Shown: one piece after another, positions 37,270 to 50,003 of the stretch
Numbering within the stretch: position 1 is the stretch's first letter
How the letters are laid out: the number at the start of each line of letters is the position of its first letter
Source of the DNA: Epiperipatus broadwayi
Lineage: Eukaryota > Onychophora > Udeonychophora > Euonychophora > Peripatidae
Direction: 5' to 3'
Length of the DNA stretch: 64,000 bases
Assembly: GCA_028023455.1 (NCBI GenBank)
Contig: JAQFVV010000013.1
Coordinates: 15,884,258 to 15,948,257, forward strand
Program-made: the position numbers and the translations under genes
The notes under the pieces: model-generated
What the model was told of the DNA's origin: nothing
Databases searched by the model: none
The model's input: the letters and a program-made list of their open reading frames with translations, nothing else

Positions 37270-38971
37270 CTAAAAAGTACATAGAAGACAATTGATATAT
37301 ATAAATGATTATATGTTATTAAAGTCCTTAAAATGAGCTAAATTGAAATGAAAAAAAAAAAGTGTAGCAAGTCATTCAAATATAGTAAATATGCAAATAT
37401 AAGAATATGTGCATATGTATTATTTTATATTTTACAAAAATAAATTATATCAAATGAACTTAAAGAAAAGCAATGAACTTCTATTGGATATATTATTAGT
37501 GATCCTAAATTCTAATAAAAAACTTTATAAAAAAAATTTTAAGTAAATTTTCAATCATCTACATATCCCTATTATTCTGCCTTTGTCTCATGCTTAGGAA
37601 TGGAATGATGGTTGGATCTGATTTCAAATCTGTAGTGATTATATTCTGATTCAAATACTTCATAGATATATTATTAACTTGCATTACTTGATTCAACTTT
37701 TCTTCCATCCATAATAGATATCAGATTAAAATTGTTGAATATGTTTTACAGCTACATTTGCATCTTTATTATTTTTTCATGATAGTTTTCAAAGCAGTAA
37801 GGTCTTTTCATAATCTCAATAATCTCTTTATTTATCTTTCATTAATGTGGACAACATTTTAATGTTATAGAAGTTTATATTTTGGATAAATTCAAAATAT
37901 GTCAGATAATCTTAAAACAATTGTTTATGCCTACATAAGAAGTCTTGCAAACTCTAAAAAAAAAAAAATCATAAACATCATGGAACTAGAGAAAGGGATT
38001 GAATCCTTGAAGTTGGGAATAATATTACTGATTTTCTTAGTGATGAAAATTATTTTGATGTTATATTGATTTAAATAAAACTGATATTATCAGTTGTTCT
38101 TTCATTAAAAAGCTTTAACAGTGGATATTATTTTTTTCTTTTATTTAGTCTATTGAAAATACAATAGCATTTTTGTTTATTACTTTAAAAGATACAGACC
38201 AAAAATATAAACTGAACTAATGTCTATACCTATGGTAAGATTAAAAAAAAGTCTACCATTAAAGCATTTTTTGTTTACATAAAAGGTACAAGAAACACAA
38301 AACATCAAACTACTTTCATTACTAAATAGTTAAGATCAATATATACTAAAACCTCAAGAATTCAGGTCTGTAGATAAATCTGTCCTTAAAATTATGAAAT
38401 TCCTATTGATAAATCTTCTCATGCAGCTATGAAGTCTAAACACAACAGTGCTAAAGAGATAATTGTCATGTCCAAAACTCAATCTATATATTCTGGATAC
38501 TGGTCACAGTATAAACATCTATAACATTTAAAATCTCATAATATTATATACTAAGTGCAGATAATACGGTAAATAATATGTATGACAAGTTCTCAAGTTG
38601 AACCATTAAGAATATAATGGAACCCTTTATAACATTAAGATAAATCAAGAAAATAGAATAAATTTGCTATATTCTTTATTATACCAAAAAAAAAAAAAAA
38701 AGGAAAAAGAATAATATATTCAAATCAATAATCTATTTGATTTATTGGTAGTGATAGTTAAATCTTAATTAACCATTTCATATTTAGATATATCATAAAT
38801 TTTAGAATTTCTTCCTTCAATTTATTACTATTAAATCTATAAGCTTCAATTTTCTTGCACTCATACTTTTGACAAAATCCTCTTTAGATAAATACAATAA
38901 CAATTATTACTAATCACTACTAAAGTAATGTGTAAAATAAATTAAAACAAATTTTAAAGTAATATAATTAC
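37270..38971. other. CAD intron, 1.7 kb
   Basis: Phase-0 intron, AT-rich, with poly-A runs at about 38,685-38,702 and no recognised element. Confidence 0.7.
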
Positions 38972-39076
38972 TTTTATCCCATGTTCCGTATAAAAGTCTG
39001 CAGTCCCCATGCTTGCATATAAACAGTAATTCATATCTTTTAAAATTTTCACAGATGGCAACATTTCAACCTTAGA
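38972..39076 (-). CDS. CAD: CAD exon: start of CPSase regulatory domain
   Basis: This 105 bp, 35-codon exon encodes [20 protein letters not shown] then [15 protein letters not shown]. It matches the animal CAD segment ELLPTVRLL...[17 protein letters not shown], the first strands and helix of the MGS-like fold. The acceptor is ATATAG (the weakest of the set) and the donor AAA|GTAATT. The junction HGIK-VKAV agrees with the family. It is the most upstream CAD exon I can find; the synthetase and glutaminase exons must lie beyond base 64,000 or be too short to recognise. Confidence 0.95.
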
Positions 39077-40497
39077 CTATATTAGTAAAAAAACAAAAAA
39101 ACATTTAGAAAGGAATTAATTTTCTGAATCTTTTATTAATATATAAATAAAAATAATACTTTATATATAATATATTTTATACAATATTATGTGATAACGA
39201 AACAAAAATTAATCTTATAAAATTTTCTATACCCATATTAATTATATAAATAAGTATTGATTTTGACATTATGTTCCAAAAAATATTAAATTGCAATTTA
39301 TGAAATAGTAAAATAATATATACAAAATAATTTCAAATAAAAGTTTTTTTGAAAATACAGTAAAATGCTGACAAATCTATTGTTTTATAGATAAATTGAA
39401 CTGTTTATTTAAACCAATTACTTCTTTTCTTCCTTTGTTTCAATTGATGCTTTCATTATTAGATAGACAGCCTCCCCCCCCCCCCCCAATCAAAAACTGT
39501 TGAACAATCAATAAATATTGAAAAAAGTTCAAACGCTGATGACAAATTTCTATTAAATAGGTCTTTTTATAGTACAGTAATCGCTGATTTTGTACTGTTA
39601 TTATTGCAGATTAAACACATGAACTTCATTTTGTTTTGTGTTCTTATCATCAATTAGTTTTTTTTTTTTTTTGAAATTGTTATATTGTAAATTTCTGTTT
39701 GAAATAATAATGTTGAAACTTTATAAATCCAAATATCTCCTCATATAATAATTTATCATGATAGATTTTTATCCTTAAATGTTAGTTATCAGACAATATA
39801 TCATGAACAAAACATTTAATTTCAAATAAAATGATCACATCTATACATAATCTTTGCAATATTATTTTTAAAACAATGAAGCTACCAATTAAAAAATATA
39901 TATATGAAGAAATAATTGTTTTATTTTTGTCAAAGAATATGGAATAGATTGTGATGAAAACCAGCCAGGAATTTTGTTAGTGCTTTATATATATATATAA
40001 TTAAGAAATTCACAAAAGCATCACATAAAAGATTTTTTTCTATCACATTACAAATTCTAAGTACTCTAAAGATTATGCGAATGTTTTGTATATATACATA
40101 TCTTCGTTATGTTTTTAAAACCAATCAAAACATGATGCTATATCAATAACTCTGAATTAAACCTTCCTTTATAGCTTAACACTAACCAGGGATCAGGTTT
40201 TTCTAAGAAATTAATTTTAATTTAAATCCAGTTACAAAACAATAAAGATTTCAACTTATTTCTCTTTCTTGAATAAAATTCATCAATATCAACAACTCAT
40301 ATAATTAGGATACATATCTTCTAAGATGTGTTTGCAAATGAGTTTAACGAATGCTATATGTTAAAGTCTCTTTTATTACTGTATATTTACTTTCCATTTT
40401 AATCAATGGTATAGCCATTATGGAATTTTCAATTAATTGTTAGTAAATAAAATAATTAAATAATCTGTCATTCAGATTGTAAGACATTTAAGTACTA

Positions 40498-40562
40498 GAA
40501 GTGATAACCGAACTGTGCTCATTCTTTAGCTCACAATTCCACTAAGCCATGCTGGATAAAAA
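40498..40562 (-). repeat. tRNA-like relic
   Basis: On the minus strand TGGCTTAGTGG fits the pol III A-box consensus exactly. CAGTTCGGTTATCAC 32 bases on is a weak B box. No A-tail or target duplication is clear. Confidence 0.4.
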
Positions 40563-40913
40563 CAATATGGACTTTTTCAAGAATTTATGTATTATGCTTG
40601 GGCAGCACAATGCCTCCAATAATGATTGGTTCAAACATTGGTTCTCTGGAATAAAATTGGTATAAGCCATGTCAATATTCAGTGTTACTGAGATTAAGAT
40701 TTTTATAACAATTGACTCAATTCTAATGCAGATTTTATATTTGCACCATAAGTCTTTCTAATTAATGAATACATCTGCTAAAAAGAATTATAAAAAAATT
40801 AAATTCACTATATGTATGCCATGTTCCCAAAAAGAAATATTTATAAAATTCAATCTCCTAAGATTTTAATGAAAATACTCTCCAAAATATGCAAAGTCTC
40901 AAAAAAATAACAC

Positions 40914-41030
40914 CAATTGATGATTTTATTGCTTGAGAGTTTTAAGAAGTTCAATCACTGAAAATGACAGCCTAGATTCAATTGGACTTTAAACTCAAGT
41001 CTGCCTCTACTATTGCACCAAGTCATATTC
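40914..41030 (-). repeat. tRNA-like SINE copy, family S1
   Basis: On the minus strand it reads GTGCAATAGTAGAGGCAGAC, AGTCCAATTGAATCTAGGCT and CTCAAGCAATAAAATCATCA, collinear in head, body and tail with the copy at 32.1 kb. Confidence 0.6.
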
Positions 41031-42280
41031 ATTAGTGTAACATGTAAACTGATACTATATGAACTCTTCTTAATTAGATTATCATCTGGGTAAAGTTTCT
41101 CACCTGATTACTGTAAACTGACTTCTCATGATCAGAATTATGTAACAGCATGATTTCCATTGTAACTTTCATCATTATAAACTTTGTGCCTATAAAACTG
41201 TAAATTACTTGGAATATAACAAACTTGATAAAACTGAAGACAAATAGGCCTTTATTCCTCTTACAAATTGTTGATCAATCCCAACCACTAACTTAAGTGC
41301 TCAGCCAACAAATAGTGAACCTAATATCTCTCTGCATGAAATGATATGCCAGTCTTATGATCAGTCATTCTGCACGAGCAAAAAAATGACTTCTCTACAC
41401 TGTGTTCTAGTAATTTAAATCTTAACTTTGAACAATGCCATAAAATGTGGATATCTGCTTCTGATTCTAACAATCAGCACAACACAGAGAAGCAGTGATG
41501 ACTGTAAGATGTAGCATCTTAAAAATAATGTATCTTATACTCTTTTATAAATAATGTGTTACAATGATGATATATGCAGCAGAGAAAAAATTAAAACTCC
41601 TTATAAAAGTTAATGTTTTAGAATAAACATGAAAGCAAAAAGAACTTCCTCTGAAGCAAAATTTTTTTTATATTGCATCTACATTTCAGCTGAATCATAA
41701 TTCCCATTATCTAGTTTAAAAATATTATGTCAAAAAGAAGCATTATGTGGAATAAAATTAAATGTCTATCCAATCAAAAAATTTTTTTAAATATATAATA
41801 GAAGGTGAGGTTGATAGTACATAAAAATTCTGATATAAAATTTAAATTGTTTTGAATAAAGGGTTTTGAGAAATTTTTCCTATGAAAGGCATCTTATATA
41901 TATCATTATGCTTGATATAATCCAGTAACTTAAAAATCTTGTTGGCCTCTCTGACTTTCTATTTGGAGATGAATCTAATGACTACATTGGATCTTAATGT
42001 TGGTTAAATATAAAATATAATCAGAATCTATAACATGAAGATAGTCCTAATTTAGTGTGCTAGCATGTTTATTTGTCCTGGCACTAATATGGCAATAACA
42101 CATAATCACATGAGATCTGACAAATTCCATATTTAAAAACATTAATAAAGTTTTTAATTTAAAATATATTTAAATAATGTGAAATTTACAAAAAAAAAAA
42201 TCATTCCTTTTTAAAGTAAATTGCTTTGACAGTATTTAAATGCATCAACTTATCCAATTAAAAGAAAAAAAAATTATAAG

Positions 42281-42741
42281 TGCTATGTTTTGAGTCAACT
42301 AGCACAATAAAAAATGAGTATGTATGGTTATCTATTATTTAATAATAATAAGCAACTAGAATTGATAGTATTTTTACATATTCATATACCTATGACAATC
42401 AGTTACATGTAATTATAATACATTATATTACAGATAAACAGTTAATATAGTCATTATTAGTTACAATTAACCATACGGTTAAGGAAATTATAATACAGAC
42501 TGGAGCGATCTCTTTCATCCTTAAATCCCCTTTCATTACCTTCAGTGAATGCATATTTACACCAATATAGAAGACACAGAATAAATAGCTACCAAGTATT
42601 TATAAAACACACACAGTCCTCAGAGAAAACTTCTATTATTTGTTAGTCCATTAATTGCCTGCTCAATCCGTTTTCTATTTATATTTACTTGTCTTCTTTA
42701 ACACATTAACTCTTCCTGTTCCAACATAAACACACACAGTA
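42281..42741 (-). repeat. 3' LTR of the Gypsy relic
   Basis: 461 bp, matching 46213-46702 over its length, with shared blocks such as TTATATTACAGATAAACAGTT, TACAGACTGGAGCGA and ATAGAAGACACAGAATAAAT. Many substitutions and small indels separate the two. Confidence 0.88.
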
Positions 42742-43166
42742 TTACTCCCTTTTACTCCTGAGAAATTCTGCAGAGTATTTAATTTTTTCTGGAATAGCAA
42801 AGTCTTTTAGATAAGCTGAGAGTTGGTGTTGATTTCGAAATCTTTTGGTAATAGGAGATTCTGTAGCACTTGGTTGTGGGTCCATTGTATTGAATTATTC
42901 CTCTGGTTCAGTACCAATAATGGTATGAATCTCTGCACAATCTTGGGTGTTTTTTTCTGGTTTTGATTGGGTTTTTCACAATTTCAGTATTAAGATCTCT
43001 ATTTCTAGCCCAGTTTTTTCTAATATGATTTACATGACGTCTGTAGATAATTCCTGTAGAGATTTGCATTTCTACAATGTGGTTAGAAATTACTTTTTTT
43101 ATTTGGCCCTTGATTCACACTTTCCATAGGTTATTGCTTATCCACATCTTTTCTCCAGCAGCGTAG

Positions 43167-43920
43167 TTATTTATTGGAATTTTTATTGGTTATTCCTTTT
43201 TCGTTTGGAGAATGAATAAGTTGTTTCTCAATATCCTTCCCCATCAATATTTCTGCCAGAAATTTACCACTGGCTATAGATGGTGTAATATGTTGGCGCA
43301 GCATCGCTATGTTCAGAACTTCTTTGATGCTTGGGTAAGTTAGCCTATTTAGAGGTAATTTCAATTGTTGCACTGCTATCTCTGCCATTCCATTTGTTTG
43401 GGGTGATAGGGTGGTGAGTACACGTTGTACTCTCCACTATCAAAAAGATTTTAAATTCTTCTGAAGTAACCCGGTCCCATTATCGGAAATGAGTACCTCC
43501 AGAGAACCATGATACATAAACATTTCTTTAAGGGTGCATATAGTTTCTTTTATACTCACATTTTTTACAAGTTTATATTCTGCCCACTTTGAGGCAGCAT
43601 CCACTAATACAAATATAATGTTGCCATCTATCGGACCACAATGGTCGATATGTACACGGTATCACAGTCTATTTTCTTTAGGCCATGGTGAATGCTTTTT
43701 CTACAGTGACTTTGCAATAGACTGACATGATCTGCATATATGTTTTCTATGTTGCTCATGTCCAGTCAGTAAATGTAGCTACAAGCAAGAGCTTTCACAT
43801 TTACCATGCCAGGATGTCCTTGGTAAATTATTTTTTAATACTTTTTCATGACCTATAGGTGGAATTAAAACTCAGTCGCCATTTATAATATATCCATTCA
43901 ACATTTGACGGTTGTTGGCG
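43167..43920 (-). pseudogene. Gypsy integrase relic
   Basis: Reading the minus strand across stops and frameshifts, the H2C2 zinc region appears as HPGMVNVKALACSY. It is followed by the catalytic core: HIDHCGPIDG (first Asp), VLVDAASKWAEYKLV, EVLISDNGTG (second Asp) and SPQTNGMAEIAVQQLK (catalytic Glu). An open C-terminal stretch contains MLRQHITPSIASGK. This order is diagnostic of Ty3/Gypsy integrases (K02A2.6-like). Multiple stops make it non-functional. Confidence 0.9.
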
Positions 43921-45224
43921 AGCTTTCCTTAGTGTCTGGTTTAAATAGGGTGGGTGTTTATTGGGACATCCGTTTCAAACTCATCCAATCAATATTTTGG
44001 GTCTGTCATTTCCTGAGTCCAATTGGCTATAGTTTTACTGTTGATTGACTCAAGTTTCCAATGATCTAAAAAATTTATTTCCACATAGGGTCTTGCAACT
44101 TTTCTAAGTTTACTTTAAGTGGGTTTTGTGCCCTCACGATAATTGACTTTAACAGGTTTTGTGTTTAATTTCCCTTGTTTTACTGAATATAGTTTTGGAC
44201 ACTTATTCCTCACTTTTTCTATATGCACATTATTTCATAGGTATTGCTGTTGTGGTACTTTTGATATTAGTTCTGCTATGACTTATTACTCCAATGATGT
44301 TTATGGACGGTAATATTTATTCAAAGTTTAAGTTAACAATGTCATGGCAACCAAAACACTGGCATGACTCTAATCTATGTCAAGCATTAAGATATGTATA
44401 AAATAGACCTGCAAAATTAAAAAATGTACTGCCTGCAAGATTTTGTGCAATCATTATCTTTGAGCTATCACACTTTCTGTGCTAACACTGTGATCCTTTT
44501 AGTGAGATTTTTTTCTACTCTAGAACACATTACACAGTTCAGTCTGCCATAGCAATTCTTGTCATTTGTAAGTAATTTTTTTTTTTAAATTTAGAAAATA
44601 CATTTCTAGTTAAATTGTTACATTTATGTTTTATTTATTTTTGCTAAACGTTTTAAAATCTTAAATGATTTTTTTTTTTTTAACAACCAGAAATTTTTGT
44701 TTTTCTTTTGAAATAATTTTTAAAATATCACCTAACAATTACCCTTCACTACCTTAAAGTTACAGTTTGCTATTTTTTTTAGATTAAACATGCGGTTTAT
44801 GATGGTGCAAAGTGCGACAGCATGCAGGGAGGAGATGTTTTGGACATGTGGGATCCAATAAATGCACAACTCATAAGTACCTGTTAAATTAATTTTTAAA
44901 TGTCTCTTTGCCTTTTCCCCATAATTAATGTCTCCATTATTTTTTCATATTACACATGCTATGATGTATTACATGCGATAACATATTATTTTAAGTTTTG
45001 CGATATGTTTAAAAAAATGTCTCCATGATATCTATGCACAAAGGTTATTGATTAAGTTTGTCCACACAATACTTGGAGACATTATCTTAAACATTGCAAA
45101 CTTAGAATAATATGTCATCGGAGCAATAAGTCATAGCAAGACTAATACCGAAGTTCCACTGTTGTTTATCTCAGCATTGTGAATTGCTGTGAGATGTTTG
45201 GAATTTCACATTTTGTTTCTCGAA

Positions 45225-45730
45225 AACTTGTTTGTTTCTTTATATTTTCTTGTTTTGGTATGGCAAACCATCGCTAGGTGGCCCACATTTCCACAAATAC
45301 AAGGTGACCAGCTTTTCCGCAGCGAAAACACTCCCAATTTGAGTTTTCATTTTTTCTTTCCTGCTCGTTTTTAGGATTGATGTTTGCTTTAGGCTACCTT
45401 TATCTGATTTACAAATTCTGTCTCGTTATTGATTACTAACTCATGAGTAAGTCCCTTTTTATAATCGCGTTTATATAGATTAAATCGGGGATGGCCAACT
45501 GCAGCGGAATCTATCGTCACTTATTCCTCATAGCATCTAAATAATCACCATAAGCAAAGTTTCCAGCCAAGTTTCTTAATGTCATACCATAGGCTCTGTA
45601 ACCTTTCCACTTCACTTAGCATCTGTGTTTGAGGGTTTGGGACTAAAATGATTATTTAGCAATTCAATATAAGTTAAAATTTCAGGGTATCAGGTTTACA
45701 TAATCTGTTTGTGATCTCAATCAATCTTGG
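45225..45730 (-). pseudogene. Gypsy gag relic (capsid and zinc knuckles)
   Basis: On the minus strand, LNNHFSPKPS and LRNLAGNFAYGDYLDAM in shifting frames match the C-terminal capsid region of Gypsy Gag. Downstream, ECFRCGKAGH and, one frame over, CGNVGHLAMVC are two CCHC-type zinc knuckles. The frame changes between them and several stops show decay. Confidence 0.75.
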
Positions 45731-46212
45731 ACTCTGAAAAGCAATAGGGTGGGATTTTAGTGACATTGTCTTTCGTCTAATTGACTACAAAATATTTAGA
45801 TAAACAAGTTGTAAACATGAGCCATTTGGAGGGGTAGCTACCATCAAATTCTCCTATGTTATTAAAACAGGCAAACCTCTCCAAACAATAGAGCCACTCA
45901 GTGCAAGCCAGAGTAATCAATGAATGCCAGAAGGCTTGTGCATATAATCCCTATCTAGTGCCTATTCATTCAAATCCACTACTGTATGGAGAGTTTTGTC
46001 TGTTTTAATAAGTTATGAGCAAGCATAAGAAATGATGATCATGTGATGTTTAATGGTTTAAATTCTCCTATGCCAACTGACCGGTTGCATATTCTTTATC
46101 TATATCAATTCTTAAGTCCCTATTACTAGCTTTATGCTCCATACTTTCATGCCTCGACCCCCTAGGATTCATGCTCTTTTATTTCAATTGTCTGTTTCAC
46201 TGCACCAAGTTG

Positions 46213-46702
46213 TGCTATATATTGAATTAACTAGCCCAATAACATCTATTATCTAATAATACCAATAAGCATTAATTTATACAACTGGAATTGATAGTAT
46301 TTTTATATATTTATATACATATGGCAATTAGTTAAATGTAATTATAATATATTATATTACAGATAAACAGTTAGTATAGTTATTAGTTACAATTAGCCAT
46401 AAGGCGTACAGAAATTATAATACAGACTGGAGCGACCTCTTTCATATCTAAATCCCCTTTCTTCACCTTCAGCAGGGATTTCTATTGCGTTGAAGTCCAC
46501 TCGGCTTCTGGATGCATGTTTATACCAATATAGAAGACACAGAATAAATAGCTATTAGATATTTATAGCACATATTGTCCTCAGAGAAAACTTCTATTAT
46601 TGGTTAGTTCATTAATTGCCTACACAATCTAATTTCTATTCATGTTTACTTGTCTTCTTTAACATAATAACATTTCCTATTCCGAAATACACACACACAG
46701 TA
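46213..46702 (-). repeat. 5' LTR of the Gypsy relic
   Basis: 490 bp partner of 42281-42741, with an extra ~30 bp segment around 46470-46500 (GGATTTCTATTGCGTTG) absent from the other LTR. On the minus strand the interior begins TTGGTGCAGTGAAACAG a few bases after it, a possible primer-binding site. Confidence 0.88.
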
Positions 46703-48874
46703 ATAAGTAAAAGTATACACAAACCCCTTAAAAATATACTTGCTCTTAATACAGAAAAAATGTTTAGATAATTTTTTCTATTCAAAAAAAGATTCACAAG
46801 TTTTAGGGAGTAATGGTAATTCCAAATAGTGATACATTTCTCACTTGCAGATAAATTAATAACTGTCCTTTTCTTTTGATGTTGTTGGTTTTTCATTCTT
46901 TTTTGGTCTAGAAGTGAATTCATTTCAAAGTAAATGTACTACCCTGAATTTTCCATTTATGTTGTGAATTCTGCTGAAGATATTATTTTATATGGTCATT
47001 AATAAAATCAATATAGCTTGAACTGCTACCATCATTGAAATGGTAGATATTTTCTTAACTTATTCCTGACTTAATGCATTAAAATGAAATTAATAGTAAA
47101 GTGCAGTTATCTATCTATAAAACATATCACAAGAGCTTTTCCTTGTAGATTTTTTATACAAAGTCTTAAATTAATGAATGTTTTTATATTAAAAAAAAAT
47201 CTAATTTATCTTTATTTCCATCAACTTATTAATTGCTGAAGCTGAATGATTGATGAATTTTAAGATATTTTGTTAGTTATAGTATTCTTCACAATCTGTT
47301 GAGCAAATATAGATTCATTTAAAGAATGTTTGCATAAAGAATAATAGGAACTCCAAATCACAATTATTAATTTCAGCTACTGTAGTTATTCCAAAATCTC
47401 ACAATACCAGAATTATTATTATTCACCAGTCTTTTGTCATCAAGAACCTTAATTATCTATTCAATGATTTGAATTATTGTATAAAAAAAATTAAAAGGAA
47501 TAAGTCTTAGCATTCTATGTTGTTCAAATTCATTTAAAAGCCAGCAATTTATCACAAGAAGTGTTTGTAATAGCTGTGCAAATATTTTGAATTAACGATA
47601 TGTGAGATATTTACAATTTTGACTGTTTAAAATATATCTAATATTTTGAATAAATTATTTTTTTCTTGGAACACAGTAAATTATCTTTAATAATGTTTGA
47701 AATACAATATCTGACAGCAAAGAAGAATATGACTATAAATCAATAAACATCATTTCTTCAACTATATAGTGAATCTCTTTAGCTCTATGACAATTAATAC
47801 CTTATAACTTTTTCTTTTGCTAAAATATTTTCTAACTTAGGTTTTGCATTAAAAAGAAACTTTTATGTGCTGGTTCTTATTCTTGAATTCCACTTTCGAT
47901 ACAAGTATTTTTGAATGTACTTGATTCCATTTTCTTTTGACATTTTTTGAATGTTAATCTTCTTTAAGATGATTCGTTATATTATATTTTAATGGTTCCC
48001 TTATCATGCTATGGTAGCTTCCAATCACATATACAATGAGTAGTATTTTTTGATCTGCTTTACTAAACTTAACACCATTTATTTATTTATTTTCTTTACA
48101 AAAGTCTGGAAGACATCAATTAAATTTAGATAAGAAATAATACACTTTAAATGGTATTTTCTAGATTTATTATTTATTGATAAACATATTTTAACAATAG
48201 TTCTACATTTAATTTAAATATAAAATAATTATCATTAAGCCCATTTGCAATAGTTTTATTGCTGCGAGATATTTATTTTTGCTACTGTAAATTTGATTTT
48301 TAGAATGGGAAAAAAAAAAAAACTATGCAGAATTCATAAAGAATATAATAACTATATTCACACAATAATAATAAAAATCTCATGACACAAAATATCTGCT
48401 ATTCAATTTTCTAGACATATGATAAGTGAAATGGTACTCATTCTTTATCATATAAATTATATTCTTTGCTATTATAGTTCGCTAGAATGAAAAATAAGTT
48501 CAGGCAAAATTGTAAAATAAATGCCTTATAAATCTCAAATTGCTATTGGTTTCAAAACCAATTTTGATTTACATATCAGTATTGGAAGTTTAGAATCTTA
48601 CATACAACCATATCTTCCTACTGGAAATGGAGACATAATAAATTATATTTAAAAGGCAATATTCATGAAAAACTGGACAATTTGCTCATCAATATATCCT
48701 TTTTAATGCTAATGCACATCTATTGAACAAATTTTACACCCATTGTATTTACCCCTAATAAAATTTATTTATTTTTTTAATCACACACAAAAACTATTTT
48801 GTAAAAATTTATGACCATATCCATTCTTCAAAACAAATCTTTACACATAACTAATATAAAATATTGATATACTA
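46703..48874. other. CAD intron, no recognised feature
   Basis: AT-rich sequence. The 95-codon minus-strand ORF at 46636-46923 straddles the LTR edge and has no recognisable motif. Nothing else is seen. Confidence 0.5.
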
Positions 48875-49600
48875 CAAGAGGGGAATCAAAAAATCCCGAA
48901 ATTTTGTAATAAAAAATTGTTTATTTATTTTTAGGTGTTACAAATTGAATCCTCTTCAAAGTACATTCTATTTATGCAATGCAGCAGTCTAAGTGTGTTT
49001 TTCACTTTTCGAAGTAGTTCAGAAAACACCTGTATCATTTTCTCTTCACCATCTGCAAAAAAAAAAAATTATGTGCAGCATTTTTTCATTTGAGGAATAA
49101 AAAGAAATATCACAGAGCAAGACCAAATAAATATAGCTGATGAATAAGCTGAGTCATGCTGTTTTTATTTAAAAATTGTTTCACACTCAAAGTTTTGTAT
49201 TCTGGAGCATTGTTGCCATGAAGCTTGTACTTCTCACTTATCCACAAATCAGAATTTTTTCATTTTATTGCATTTCATAAATGTTTCTGAACTTATAGGT
49301 TTTAAATGCCTGATGATTATGAATGAGTTCTGAGTGAATAATGCCATTTGCATAAAAAAAAAAACCAGCATCATCTCAACATTGGACTTCATTTGCCATG
49401 CTTTTGTGGGACATGGCGAATTTGACAATTCCATTAAACCACTCATAAATTTGTGTTTTCCCAAACATAACACCTGTTTCCTTTGCTACTTTCTCTATCA
49501 GAAAACAGAATTTCACATTGTTCCAACTTTTCAGTTATTACAAAAATTAACAAATGAGATGCACTTAATAAAAACATTTACTATGCAGAACCATGACTTC
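48875..49600 (-). pseudogene. mariner transposase relic with one terminal repeat
   Basis: The right-hand terminus of the element (left on this strand) is CAAGAGGGGAATCAAAAAAT, preceded by TA, as in mariner elements. On the minus strand and across frames there are KTQIYEWF (N-terminal helix-turn-helix end), NNAPEYKTLSVKQFLNK (family DNAPAH..LSV..FL), QLIHQLYLFGLAL (family PPYSPDLAP) and FFLF before the C-terminal MYFEEDS. The second catalytic Asp is changed to Asn and many stops are present. The 5' terminal repeat is not recognised, so the copy is probably truncated near 49,600. Confidence 0.75.
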
Positions 49601-50003
49601 ACTCAATAACAATGGTTGGCAAACTGATGCAGGGGGTCCTCTCAAGAAGCATCTAATATTTTTAATAAAAAATTTTGATGCATTTAAATACAGTATTTTT
49701 GTACACTAATATCAAAAGAATAATATATACTTTTGTAAACTAAGTTGCATTTGATTGAAGAAAAATGAACACATACAGTCAAAGTTAAAAAAAGATATTA
49801 CAAATTTTTTTTTTGTTATTCATGAGATGACTTATATTGGGAGTGTTATATCATCAGCAATAGTGCCTGAGATATTTCATACATCCAGTTATCACCATTG
49901 CTACTTGAAGCTCATGAATTTAGAATAATATCTACTATAATTTATAATTTCGATCAATAGATGAAATCTTTTATAAGCAAAAATAAATATAAGAAAAAAA
50001 TAT

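Larger units (their letters stand above)
39077..42280. other. CAD intron, repeat-poor part
   Basis: Contains a 14-base C run at 39,474-39,487, a tRNA-like relic at 40.5 kb and an S1 SINE at 40.9 kb. The rest is AT-rich with no recognised coding or mobile sequence. Confidence 0.55.
42281..46702 (-). mobile_element. Decayed Ty3/Gypsy LTR retrotransposon
   Basis: A 4.4 kb element on the minus strand is flanked by ATAAG on both sides (42276-42280 and 46703-46707), a 5 bp target duplication. Its two LTRs are strongly diverged, so it is old. Between them gag and integrase relics lie in gag-to-pol order, but protease, reverse transcriptase and RNase H are not recognisable and the spacing (about 1.3 kb between them) is too short, so pol is deleted internally. 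A purine-rich AGTAAAAGGGAGTAATA precedes the 3' LTR. Confidence 0.85.

Noticed and set aside
39077-42280. Further upstream CAD exon (TGFK-like TGFKLKLIS on minus strand near 40,200)
   Set aside because: Only four residues match, there is no IPKKN continuation, and a stop follows with no usable donor.
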